This document shows positions 1 to 5,901 of a stretch of 9,966 bases of DNA, one piece after another (position 1 is the first letter of the stretch; every line of letters starts with the position of its first letter). Source of the DNA: an uncultured Oligoflexia bacterium (lineage in GTDB: Bacteria; Bdellovibrionota; Bacteriovoracia; Bacteriovoracales; Bacteriovoracaceae). The notes under the pieces were generated by a model, which saw only the letters and a program-made list of their open reading frames with translations, had not been told where the DNA came from and searched no databases. The DNA is taken from NCBI GenBank assembly GCA_950060715.1, contig CATLVA010000029.1, positions 1 through 9,966 on the forward strand, read 5' to 3'. The position numbers were made by a program, and so were the translations under genes.

Positions 1-180
1 GCGCTTCACTTCCTTGCTGATAATTCTACCCAGGTCACCGTCCATCCCCTGCTTGATGGACACCGTCTCCCTCAAAACGCCGCCCGCAGCGTTCTGGGGT
101 GTGCCGAAATCCAGGGCCCCCAACTCTACCTTTCGCTTGGCCAGGTATAGGCGCAAAAGTTCTACCACCTGTTCCACTGA
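1..180 (-). pseudogene. yajQ: YajQ-family (DUF520) nucleotide-binding protein, internal fragment
   Basis: Sixty codons read without a stop on the minus strand, from 180 down to 1, and match the middle of YajQ: a VEQVVELL helix, the LAKRKVELGALDFG block, then VSIKQGMDGDLGRIISK. In E. coli YajQ the matching parts are the LLKRG and LKQGIE segments. YajQ proteins are small cytoplasmic proteins of about 160 residues that bind nucleotides or nucleic acid; some bind cyclic di-GMP. The C-terminal half would lie beyond the window edge. The N-terminal part is missing: just upstream of the first matching codon the frame meets a TAA (184-186) in AT-rich DNA. The GC content (about 57%) is unlike the rest of the window. 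This is a fragment joined to unrelated DNA, either an assembly chimera or a rearrangement, and not a working gene here. The family call is fairly sure; the cause of the break is inferred. Confidence 0.8.
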
Positions 181-608
181 GTATTAAAAATATTGGCGTG
201 TATTATAAAATTGATAAAACAGAAGGTGAATACTATGCCTATACTCTTCATCCCACTTGGAAATTTTGGTTAAGTGGCGATCAAAATTTCAAGGCAAGAG
301 AGGGAGATCAAATTTTTGTTGCTGCCAATATATTTTCCCCTGCAGGTTTTAAAGGCAAAATCTATATGCGTTGGTTGAAATCGACTCAAGATGGTTGGAC
401 TACGTCGGATCGCATACCTATCGAAATTTGGGGCGGCCGTGCAAAAGGCTTTAGAGGATTTGCCTTCAAAAATAATTATACCGAAGGAGATTGGCAAGTC
501 AGAGTAGAAACAGATGATGGACTTGAAATTGGAAGGTTGAGTTTTGAAGTATCGAAAGATCCCGCAGCTGAATCCGACAGGATCTTTCGTAGAGTTAAAT
601 TAAATTAA
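180..608 (+). CDS. DUF2914 domain protein, 5'-truncated
   Basis: This is the C-terminal part of a protein whose start is lost at the composition break near 180. About 140 residues remain. The last ~75 match the DUF2914 pattern: a YMRWLKS strand, then DGWTTSDRIPI, the GGRAKGFRGFAFK block, GDWQVRVETDDGLEIG and a closing LSFEV strand. DUF2914 is a beta-rich domain of unknown function, often at the C terminus of larger, sometimes membrane-anchored, proteins in Gram-negative bacteria. A GTG at 99 is in frame, but the codons from 99 to about 180 are the antisense of a yajQ fragment, so the proline-rich N terminus it would give is artificial. The stop overlaps the stop of the convergent transporter gene by 4 bases. 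A 10-bp inverted repeat lies in the last codons. The true start, full length and role cannot be seen here. Confidence 0.7.
   Translation, partial: SIKNIGVYYKIDKTEGEYYAYTLHPTWKFWLSGDQNFKAREGDQIFVAANIFSPAGFKGKIYMRWLKSTQDGWTTSDRIPIEIWGGRAKGFRGFAFKNNYTEGDWQVRVETDDGLEIGRLSFEVSKDPAAESDRIFRRVKLN
553..589. repeat. 10-bp perfect inverted repeat at the 3' end of the DUF2914 gene
   Basis: CGAAAGATCC (553-562) is the exact reverse complement of GGATCTTTCG (580-589), with a 17-base spacer. It lies inside coding sequence, 20 bases before the stop codon and just before the convergent end of the transporter gene. RNA from either strand could fold it. No T-run follows on the plus strand, so it is not a standard intrinsic terminator. 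It could slow or end convergent transcription, or be chance. Confidence 0.5.
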
Positions 609-1825
609 ACAAAAATTCCGGCAATACACGCTGTCATAAAGCAGGCAAGCGTACCACCAATGAGAGACTTGATCCCTAGTTTTGCAAGATCTTGTCTTCG
701 GTTAGGAGCGATACCTCCAATCCCACCAAGTTGAATGGCGATCGAAGAGAAGTTTGCAAATCCACAAAGAGCATAAGTCGCAATAATCGTTGCTCTCTCA
801 CTTATCGATCCTGCTTTTACAGCAGCTTGTAGATCAAGGTATGCAACAAATTCATTTACAACTGTTTTCTTTCCAAGAAGAACTCCTACTTGCAAACAAT
901 CATCCCAAGGAACACCCATAAAGAATGCAAATGGAGCAAAAAGATAACCGATTATAACTTCAAAGCTTAGGTTTTCAAAACCAATTAAACCTCCGAACCA
1001 ACCGATCACCCCGTTTAAAAGAGCAATTAAAGCGATAAATGCCAGTAGCATCGCCCCAACGTTTAGCGCAAGGTTTAACCCTTCACCGGCTCCTCCAGCT
1101 GCAGCATCGATTAAATTGACATGAGTCTTTGGAAGGTCAGCTTTAACTACACCTGCTGTTTCTGAAACTTCTGTTTCAGGAACCATCAGCTTAGCAATCG
1201 CTAGTGCTGCAGGCGCAGACATAACTGAAGCTGCTAATAAGTGACCAGCATCGATTCCCATTCCAACATAAGCAGCAAGAACACCACCTGCAACTGTGGC
1301 CATACCACCAGTCATAAGTGCCATCAGCTCAGACTTTGTCATTCTATCAACAAATGGTTTAACAACTAACGGAGCTTCTGTTTGACCAACAAAAATATTT
1401 GCAGCAGCCGAAAGGGACTCAGCTCCACTTGTACCCATGACTTTCACCATTAACATTGCCGTCCACTCGACCACTTTCTGCATAATTCCAATATGGTAGA
1501 GAACACTCATTAATGAAGACATAAAAATAATTGTTGGTAGTACTAAGAAAGCAAAAATGAATCCAAATTTTGAAGGATTGGTAAGGTCACCAAAGATAAA
1601 TTTTGAACCTTCGTTTGTATAATTCAGGACGTTTTGAAAAAGTGAACGAGCACCTTCGAAGATATCAGCTCCAATCGGAGTCTTTAAAATGAAAAGACCG
1701 AATACTAGCTGGAGAACAATCCCCATCCCTACTGTCTTCCATTTAATATTCTTACGAGAAGTACTTAATCCATAAGCTACTGACAACATAACCAGCAGTC
1801 CAACAAACGACATCAATCTTTCCAT
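605..1825 (-). CDS. nupC: Concentrative nucleoside transporter, CNT/NupC family
   Basis: Predicted inner-membrane cation-coupled importer of nucleosides, 406 residues, the normal CNT length (E. coli NupC is 400). It is closer in wording to the Vibrio Na+-coupled CNT than to E. coli NupC. By alignment from memory to that structure, the nucleobase-contact motif is GQTE (147-150), the second acidic site is in NEFVAY (E325), and ribose contacts are in GFANFSSIAI (N358, S361). A GVPWDD loop at 304-309 precedes the NEF motif. Many hydrophobic segments run from residue 5 to the C terminus. The ATG at 1823-1825 is preceded by AGGGA (1834-1838) with 8 bases between; a second ATG four codons in (1811-1813) is less well placed. 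A promoter is seen at 1859-1887. Import of nucleosides suits the phosphorylase genes that follow on the other strand. The exact substrate range and coupling ion are inferred. Confidence 0.93.
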   Translation of the reverse strand: MERLMSFVGLLVMLSVAYGLSTSRKNIKWKTVGMGIVLQLVFGLFILKTPIGADIFEGARSLFQNVLNYTNEGSKFIFGDLTNPSKFGFIFAFLVLPTIIFMSSLMSVLYHIGIMQKVVEWTAMLMVKVMGTSGAESLSAAANIFVGQTEAPLVVKPFVDRMTKSELMALMTGGMATVAGGVLAAYVGMGIDAGHLLAASVMSAPAALAIAKLMVPETEVSETAGVVKADLPKTHVNLIDAAAGGAGEGLNLALNVGAMLLAFIALIALLNGVIGWFGGLIGFENLSFEVIIGYLFAPFAFFMGVPWDDCLQVGVLLGKKTVVNEFVAYLDLQAAVKAGSISERATIIATYALCGFANFSSIAIQLGGIGGIAPNRRQDLAKLGIKSLIGGTLACFMTACIAGIFV

Positions 1826-1858
1826 TATTTTAATCCCTTAGAAATTAGTGTGCAGGCT

Positions 1859-1887
1859 CTTATAAATTGCACAACGCGAGAATTCAA
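1859..1887 (-). promoter_or_regulatory. sigma70-type promoter for nupC
   Basis: On the minus strand TTGAAT (1887-1882, 4/6 to the -35 consensus) and TATAAG (1864-1859, 5/6 to the -10 consensus) are separated by exactly 17 bases. Transcription would begin near 1852, giving a leader of about 27 bases before the nupC ATG, which includes its AGGGA ribosome site. Confidence 0.6.
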
Positions 1888-1903
1888 TGGAAAATATGGG
1901 GCC

Positions 1904-1914
1904 ATTGTGACAAT
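1904..1914. repeat. 11-bp odd-centred palindrome upstream of the nupC promoter
   Basis: ATTGT-G-ACAAT is perfectly symmetric about one base. It sits 17-27 bases upstream of the predicted nupC -35 box, where an activator could bind, and directly next to another inverted repeat (1914-1934). No regulator is identified; binding is a guess. Confidence 0.35.
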
Positions 1915-1934
1915 TACAGACTTTTTTTCTGTAA
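1914..1934. repeat. Inverted repeat after the small-protein gene, possible hairpin
   Basis: TTACAGA (1914-1920) and TCTGTAA (1928-1934) form a 7-bp perfect stem with a 7-base loop. It starts 5 bases beyond the stop codon of the minus-strand small-protein gene, the place expected of a terminator. The transcript has an A-rich loop but no U-run after the stem, so a classical intrinsic terminator is doubtful. It would separate that gene from nupC, which has its own promoter downstream. Confidence 0.35.
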
Positions 1935-1939
1935 GAATT

Positions 1940-2383
1940 TTAGAAGTTTAGATTGAAACCAACACTATATGGTGACTGAATTAAGGCCACTTGTGAACCG
2001 TATTCTTGTCCATGCCAAAGACCACGCATTCCCGTACCAAAGGATTTTTGATCATCAAGCCTTCCGTACTCATCACCATCAGGGTACATCAAATTCTGGG
2101 TTTTAGTTGCTTGATTCATTGCGACAACTACAACTCCAGCAATGATACCAATCGAGGCTCCTACAATAATATTTCTCGTATGCTCTTTCGGCTCCTCAAC
2201 AAATGACAGAGTTGATAAACCTAGAACCGCTCCAGCAAGTCCCCCACCGACAACGATCAATAAATCACTTTTAGTATCATTAACGAGCATTTCGATATTT
2301 TCATCTGCTTGCCCATAACTGGTTTGAGCGTTAAGAACGATAAAAAGACTCAATATTAATTTCACGAATAGCTTAGATGTCAC
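1940..2383 (-). CDS. Small exported or membrane protein of unknown function
   Basis: Not recognised. With the start chosen here the protein has 147 residues: a basic N terminus and hydrophobic stretch (about 5-19) ending in a possible signal-peptidase site after GQA (residue 26), a short acidic segment (DENIEML), then two glycine- and alanine-rich hydrophobic segments at about 40-60 and 71-89, a charged pair-rich linker between them, and a soluble tail ending in GFNLNF. Two small-residue helices of this kind suggest a hairpin in the inner membrane; the closing phenylalanine recalls outer-membrane proteins but no barrel is visible. I use the GTG at 2381-2383 as start because GGAG (2390-2393) lies 6 bases before it. 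The longer frame from a TTG at 2395 would put that ribosome site inside the gene. It has its own promoter facing deoA. Expression looks likely; function is unknown. Confidence 0.65.
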   Translation of the reverse strand: MTSKLFVKLILSLFIVLNAQTSYGQADENIEMLVNDTKSDLLIVVGGGLAGAVLGLSTLSFVEEPKEHTRNIIVGASIGIIAGVVVVAMNQATKTQNLMYPDGDEYGRLDDQKSFGTGMRGLWHGQEYGSQVALIQSPYSVGFNLNF

Positions 2384-2389
2384 GACTTT

Positions 2390-2393
2390 CTCC
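2390..2393 (-). promoter_or_regulatory. Ribosome binding site that fixes a GTG start
   Basis: GGAG on the minus strand, 6 bases before the GTG at 2383-2381. It decides for this GTG over the in-frame TTG at 2395-2393, which overlaps the site itself. Confidence 0.6.
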
Positions 2394-2402
2394 AAAAATG
2401 AC

Positions 2403-2431
2403 TAAACAGTTCAGACATTTACTAATATGAT
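2403..2431 (+). promoter_or_regulatory. Possible promoter for the deoA-punA-exonuclease operon
   Basis: TAAACA (2403-2408, 4/6) and TATGAT (2426-2431, 5/6) are 17 bases apart on the plus strand, about 38 bases upstream of the deoA ATG. The -35 box is weak. TAATAT at 2423-2428 is an alternative -10. It is the only sizeable non-coding stretch before the operon, so a promoter must lie here or nearby. Confidence 0.4.
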
Positions 2432-2455
2432 ATGGTTTACGTTTAACAGTGGCAA
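2427..2455 (-). promoter_or_regulatory. sigma70-type promoter for the small-protein gene
   Basis: On the minus strand TTGCCA (2455-2450, 5/6) and TATCAT (2432-2427, 5/6) are 17 bases apart. Transcription would start near 2420, about 37 bases before the GTG start. Its -10 box overlaps the -10 box proposed for deoA on the other strand. Confidence 0.6.
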
Positions 2456-2468
2456 TATTTAAGAGATT

Positions 2469-3788
2469 ATGACGCAATATTCAATGTATCACATTATAGA
2501 AAAGAAAAAACACGGACTCGAACTCACTAAGGATGAAATCGATTGGACCATAAATGGGCTGATGGACAAATCAGTTGCTGAGTACCAAATGACGGCCTTA
2601 TTAATGGCGATTTATTTAAATGGTATGAGTAAAAAAGAGACTGCTTACCTCACGGCTGCCATGCTCAACTCTGGTCGAGTCTTAAAATTTGATGATGAAT
2701 CCATAGTAGATAAGCATTCTACAGGTGGTATTGGAGACAAAACTTCCTTCATCCTCGCTCCAATTGCGGCAGCTTGTGGTGTGAAGGTTCCGATGATCGC
2801 TGGCCGTGGCCTGGGATTTACTGGCGGAACAGTAGATAAGGTCGAAGCAGTACCAGGCTTCAAAACCGGTTTAAGTCTAGATGAGTTTGAAGAGAAACTG
2901 ATGAAAGACTCGCTTGTTCTTATGGGACAAACTGAAGAGATCGCTCCGGCTGATAGAATCATCTACGCTCTAAGAGATGTAACAGCGACTATTGATTCGG
3001 TCCCTCTGATTACTGCAAGTATTATGAGTAAAAAATTAGCAGAAGGTGCCAATGGTATCGTTATGGATATAAAGGTAGGCTCGGGTGCTTTTATGGGCTC
3101 AAAGTCTGACGCCAAAAAACTTGCTAAGAGTATTCTTTATACCGCAAAAACCTATGATAAAAGATGTGTCACTCTCCTTACCAATATGAATCAACCTCTC
3201 GGTCAAGCCGTAGGCCACACTTTGGAAGTTATCGAGTGTATTGAAGTTTTAAAAGGCAATGGAGCGAAAGATTTAGTTGACCTATCAATTGAACTTGCAG
3301 CCCATATGATACGCTTAGCAGGTAAATCGAAGTCTCAGGCTCAGGCAGTTAAGATGGCGAAAAAAGCTGTCAAATCCGGTGAAGCCCTAAAGGTATTTGA
3401 AAAAATGCTACGGGATCAAGGTGGAAATGGAGATGTAGTGCGAGACTACAGTATAATGGATCTTGCTCCACTAAAAACTGAAGTTCTCGCTCCCAAAGAT
3501 GGCTTCGTAAAAAACTTTAATAATAAAGATGTTGGCTTTTTATGCACAGAACTTGGTGGTGGAAGAAAAGTCAAAACAGATAAAATAGATTTTGGTGTTG
3601 GATTTTATTTTCATAAGAGAATTGGAGACAAAGTTCGCAAAGGAGATTCCCTACTCACGATTTATCACCGTGAAAGTCAAAAAGAATTAGTGGAAAAGAT
3701 CTCCAATCAATTTGTGAAGTCAGTGATTAAATTTTCAAAATCCAAACCAGCCAAAGCAGAGATCATTTATGATCTCATGGAGAATTAA
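2469..3788 (+). CDS. deoA: Pyrimidine-nucleoside (thymidine) phosphorylase
   Basis: Cytosolic enzyme that splits thymidine, and in Pdp-type members also uridine and deoxyuridine, with phosphate to give base and (deoxy)ribose-1-phosphate. Its 439 residues fit the family (E. coli DeoA 440, Bacillus Pdp 433). An alpha-helical lobe (1-65) is followed by the phosphate-binding KHSTGGIGD (82-90), AGRGLGFTGGT (111-121), the ALRDVTATIDSVPL block (R169) and ITASIMSKK (S184, K188), matching the Arg/Ser/Lys that hold the base in E. coli. The C-terminal ~100 residues form the usual alpha/beta domain (LGGGRKVK, VGFYFHKRIGDKV, KGDSLLTIY). One family-signature change: alanine 111 replaces the usual serine. 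The wording is closer to Pdp than to E. coli DeoA, so both pyrimidines may be used. The ATG at 2469 follows an in-frame TAA (2460-2462) with only a weak AAGAG before it. First gene of a three-gene operon. Confidence 0.93.
   Translation: MTQYSMYHIIEKKKHGLELTKDEIDWTINGLMDKSVAEYQMTALLMAIYLNGMSKKETAYLTAAMLNSGRVLKFDDESIVDKHSTGGIGDKTSFILAPIAAACGVKVPMIAGRGLGFTGGTVDKVEAVPGFKTGLSLDEFEEKLMKDSLVLMGQTEEIAPADRIIYALRDVTATIDSVPLITASIMSKKLAEGANGIVMDIKVGSGAFMGSKSDAKKLAKSILYTAKTYDKRCVTLLTNMNQPLGQAVGHTLEVIECIEVLKGNGAKDLVDLSIELAAHMIRLAGKSKSQAQAVKMAKKAVKSGEALKVFEKMLRDQGGNGDVVRDYSIMDLAPLKTEVLAPKDGFVKNFNNKDVGFLCTELGGGRKVKTDKIDFGVGFYFHKRIGDKVRKGDSLLTIYHRESQKELVEKISNQFVKSVIKFSKSKPAKAEIIYDLMEN
3779..3782 (+). promoter_or_regulatory. 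Ribosome binding site inside the end of deoA that fixes the punA start
   Basis: GGAG within the last codons of deoA lies 7 bases before the ATG at 3790. It favours this start over the in-frame ATG at 3769, which would overlap deoA by 20 bases, and over the ATG at 3796. Confidence 0.6.
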
Positions 3789-3789
3789 G

Positions 3790-4614
3790 ATGGATATGAA
3801 TGCTATTAATAGCAGTGCGAAAGCAATTAAAGAAAAACTTTCATGGAGCGATGAACCAGTAGGTGTGATCTTAGGTAGCGGCCTAGGTTCGTTTGTAGAT
3901 GAACTTCAAGATCAAGAAATCGTTCCCTATACAGAGATCCCTAACTTCTCTCAGACGACTGTCGTTGGACATTCAGGAGAGCTAGTAAAAGGAACAATTA
4001 ACGGTAGAACAGTGCTGGCCATGAAAGGTCGCTTTCATATTTACGAAGGTCATCCAGTTCAGTCTGTCGTACTTCCAATAAGAGTCTTAGCAAAATTAGG
4101 TTGTAAAAAAATCATCATTACCAATGCCGCGGGTGGGATCAATAAAGATTTTCATCCAGCAGATTTGGTACTTATTAATGATCATATCAATATGATGGGC
4201 CAAAACCCACTTATTGGTCCAAACCTAGAAGATTTTGGTCCAAGATTTCCAGATATGAGTGAAGCTTATCCTAAAAGATTGCGTGAACTTGCTCATAAAT
4301 GTGGTGAGAAAATAGGCCTAAAACTAAAAGAAGGCGTTTATGCTGGTTGGCTTGGTCCTTCCTATGAAACTCCAGCTGAGATCCGATTACTTAGAACTCT
4401 AGGGGCTGACCTTGTTGGTATGTCTACAGTTCCTGAGGTCATTGCAGCCAATCATGCGGGTGTTGAAGTCTTAGGGATATCTTGTGTGACGAATTACGCT
4501 GCAGGAATTTCGAATGAGAAGCTTAGTCATGCAGAAGTAAAGGAAGTTGCGAATAAAGTTATGGATAGATTTAGTTCGCTAGTATCTACGATCATAAAGG
4601 ATATGGATGTCTGA
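3790..4614 (+). CDS. punA: Purine-nucleoside phosphorylase, trimeric (PNP class I)
   Basis: Cytosolic enzyme converting inosine, guanosine and their deoxy forms plus phosphate to free base and (deoxy)ribose-1-phosphate. With the start used here it has 274 residues, as usual for the trimeric class. By comparison with human PNP, phosphate is held by S30 in GSGLG, H61 in GHSGE, and R81 and H83 in GRFHIYEGH (E86 matches E89); the purine site has Y192-E193 in SYETPAE, M211 in VGMST and N235 in VTNYAAG, with H247 near the ribose 5' end. All expected residues are present, and the Glu/Asn pair points to 6-oxopurines rather than adenosine. The start is one base after the deoA stop, with its ribosome site inside deoA, so the two are probably translationally coupled. 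The stop overlaps the next gene by 8 bases. Could also be named pnp or deoD2. Confidence 0.93.
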   Translation: MDMNAINSSAKAIKEKLSWSDEPVGVILGSGLGSFVDELQDQEIVPYTEIPNFSQTTVVGHSGELVKGTINGRTVLAMKGRFHIYEGHPVQSVVLPIRVLAKLGCKKIIITNAAGGINKDFHPADLVLINDHINMMGQNPLIGPNLEDFGPRFPDMSEAYPKRLRELAHKCGEKIGLKLKEGVYAGWLGPSYETPAEIRLLRTLGADLVGMSTVPEVIAANHAGVEVLGISCVTNYAAGISNEKLSHAEVKEVANKVMDRFSSLVSTIIKDMDV

Positions 4615-5896
4615 AGCAGATAAAATTATTAATGCTCTCAATTTTTGCGTTATCGACCTCGAAACAACAGGTGGTAATGCGCAAAAAGACCGCATTATAG
4701 AAATTGGAATGGTAAAAATTAAAAACAGAGAAATTACTGAAAGTAAAAGCTTCTTAGTTAACCCCACCATTGCAATTCCTGAATTTATTCAAAAGCTGAC
4801 TAATATTAAACAAGCAGATGTTGCAGATGCACCTATTATTGATGAAATAATTGATGAAGTTGTGAAGTTTATCGGTGACGACGTTATCGTTGCTCACAAC
4901 ACCTCATTTGATGTTCCTTTTTTAAATGGGGTTTTAAAGCGTTTAAAAATGGATAAACTTAAAAATAAGGTTATCTGTACCAACGTTATGACTAAATACC
5001 TTATTCCTGAAATTTTAAATTCAAACCTTAATTATATGTCTAAGCTTTTTGAAATTGAACATTCAAAGGCTCACCGAGCTGAAGATGATGCAATGGCAAC
5101 CGCAAAACTTCTCATTAAGTACCTAGATATTTTTTCCTCTAAAGGTTTGAAGAAAATTAACCAACTCTACTACCCTAGGAATCGTTTTGAACTAGACCGT
5201 GCCCATTTCACTAAAGATATGGGAACCACGGGATTCATAGACGCCATAAAAGATTTTGATTTCTCCATTACCCTTACGGTTAAAGGAGATAGAGGTCTGA
5301 TTTTAGCTGTCATACCGCTTGAGTCACCAAAAGATGAATTTGAATTTGCGAAGGAAGTCTTAGAGTCCCTCGACTGGGAAATCATAACGGTAAAAATGCT
5401 ACACCCATATCTAGATGGTTTGTTTCAATTCAATAATCATTTTTCAAAATACCCAGAAGCTACTTGTAAAAAAATATTGGGGTATCTGAAAGAGAAAATA
5501 GGAACCGTTGAAGACCCTACCCCTTTAGGAAAAATGGATTTTATCGTTTCACATCATCTCGTTTCTGAACAAATAATTTCCTATAGTTTTTTAAGTCTAA
5601 ATACTAATACAAGGTCTCTTTTTAAGATTCCGGCACAGAAAAAGAAGTTTTACCAATTTTTAGTTGGTCAGATAAATCGCTTTGAAGGCGCTCAAAAAGG
5701 TCGAAGAAAAAGCACTTTACACGACGAAATGGTTCCTGTTATTGAAGCTTTTCTTGAGAAAACGAAATCCTCAGGTGACTATCTTTACTTAGACCGAAAA
5801 ATGATAAAATCAAATAAGGAAAGTACTTTAAACTTGATAGAGCGTTTTTCTCAAGACTCTCAAAGCAAAGTACACTTTCCAAAAGTTCATTTATAA
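4607..5896 (+). CDS. DEDDh 3'-5' exonuclease (DnaQ-like) with unassigned C-terminal region
   Basis: The first ~175 residues are a DnaQ-fold exonuclease of the DNA polymerase III epsilon/PolC type, removing nucleotides from 3' ends with two metal ions. Exo I is VIDLETTG (D17, E19), Exo II is HNTSFDVPFL (D102) and Exo III is HRAEDDAMATAKLL (H156, D161); all five DEDDh residues are present. The protein is 429 residues, so about 250 residues (180-429) follow that I do not recognise. I see no GIY-YIG motif, as in some DnaQ-UvrC fusions, and no clamp-binding motif that I trust. This region is mixed alpha/beta in look with a basic stretch (QKGRRKS, near 365) that could touch nucleic acid. The ATG overlaps the punA stop by 8 bases and has AAGG 6 bases before it, so it is coupled to the salvage genes. 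Proofreading, repair or DNA breakdown are all possible; I would not call it dnaQ. Confidence 0.82.
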   Translation: MSEADKIINALNFCVIDLETTGGNAQKDRIIEIGMVKIKNREITESKSFLVNPTIAIPEFIQKLTNIKQADVADAPIIDEIIDEVVKFIGDDVIVAHNTSFDVPFLNGVLKRLKMDKLKNKVICTNVMTKYLIPEILNSNLNYMSKLFEIEHSKAHRAEDDAMATAKLLIKYLDIFSSKGLKKINQLYYPRNRFELDRAHFTKDMGTTGFIDAIKDFDFSITLTVKGDRGLILAVIPLESPKDEFEFAKEVLESLDWEIITVKMLHPYLDGLFQFNNHFSKYPEATCKKILGYLKEKIGTVEDPTPLGKMDFIVSHHLVSEQIISYSFLSLNTNTRSLFKIPAQKKKFYQFLVGQINRFEGAQKGRRKSTLHDEMVPVIEAFLEKTKSSGDYLYLDRKMIKSNKESTLNLIERFSQDSQSKVHFPKVHL

Positions 5897-5901
5897 AAAA
5901 T

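Noticed and set aside
99..182. Proline-rich N terminus for the DUF2914 protein starting at a GTG at 99
   Set aside because: These codons are the antisense of the yajQ fragment and lie on the other side of the composition break; they are an artefact of the junction.
1826..1939. Riboswitch or small RNA upstream of nupC
   Set aside because: With the predicted start near 1852 the leader is only about 27 bases, too short for a known purine-type riboswitch, and I see no conserved core.
2381..2395. TTG start at 2395 for the small exported protein
   Set aside because: The GGAG ribosome site lies inside this start region and is well spaced for the GTG at 2383.
2645..2962. Open frame on the minus strand opposite deoA
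   Set aside because: It lies wholly antisense to a strongly conserved part of deoA and its translation has no family features.
3769..3789. Longer punA start at 3769
   Set aside because: It would add seven codons overlapping deoA; the GGAG at 3779-3782 serves the ATG at 3790 and trimeric PNPs begin about there.
5140..5896. GIY-YIG (UvrC-like) domain fused to the exonuclease
   Set aside because: Some DnaQ proteins carry it, but no GIY and YIG pair or conserved Arg/Glu pattern is visible here.
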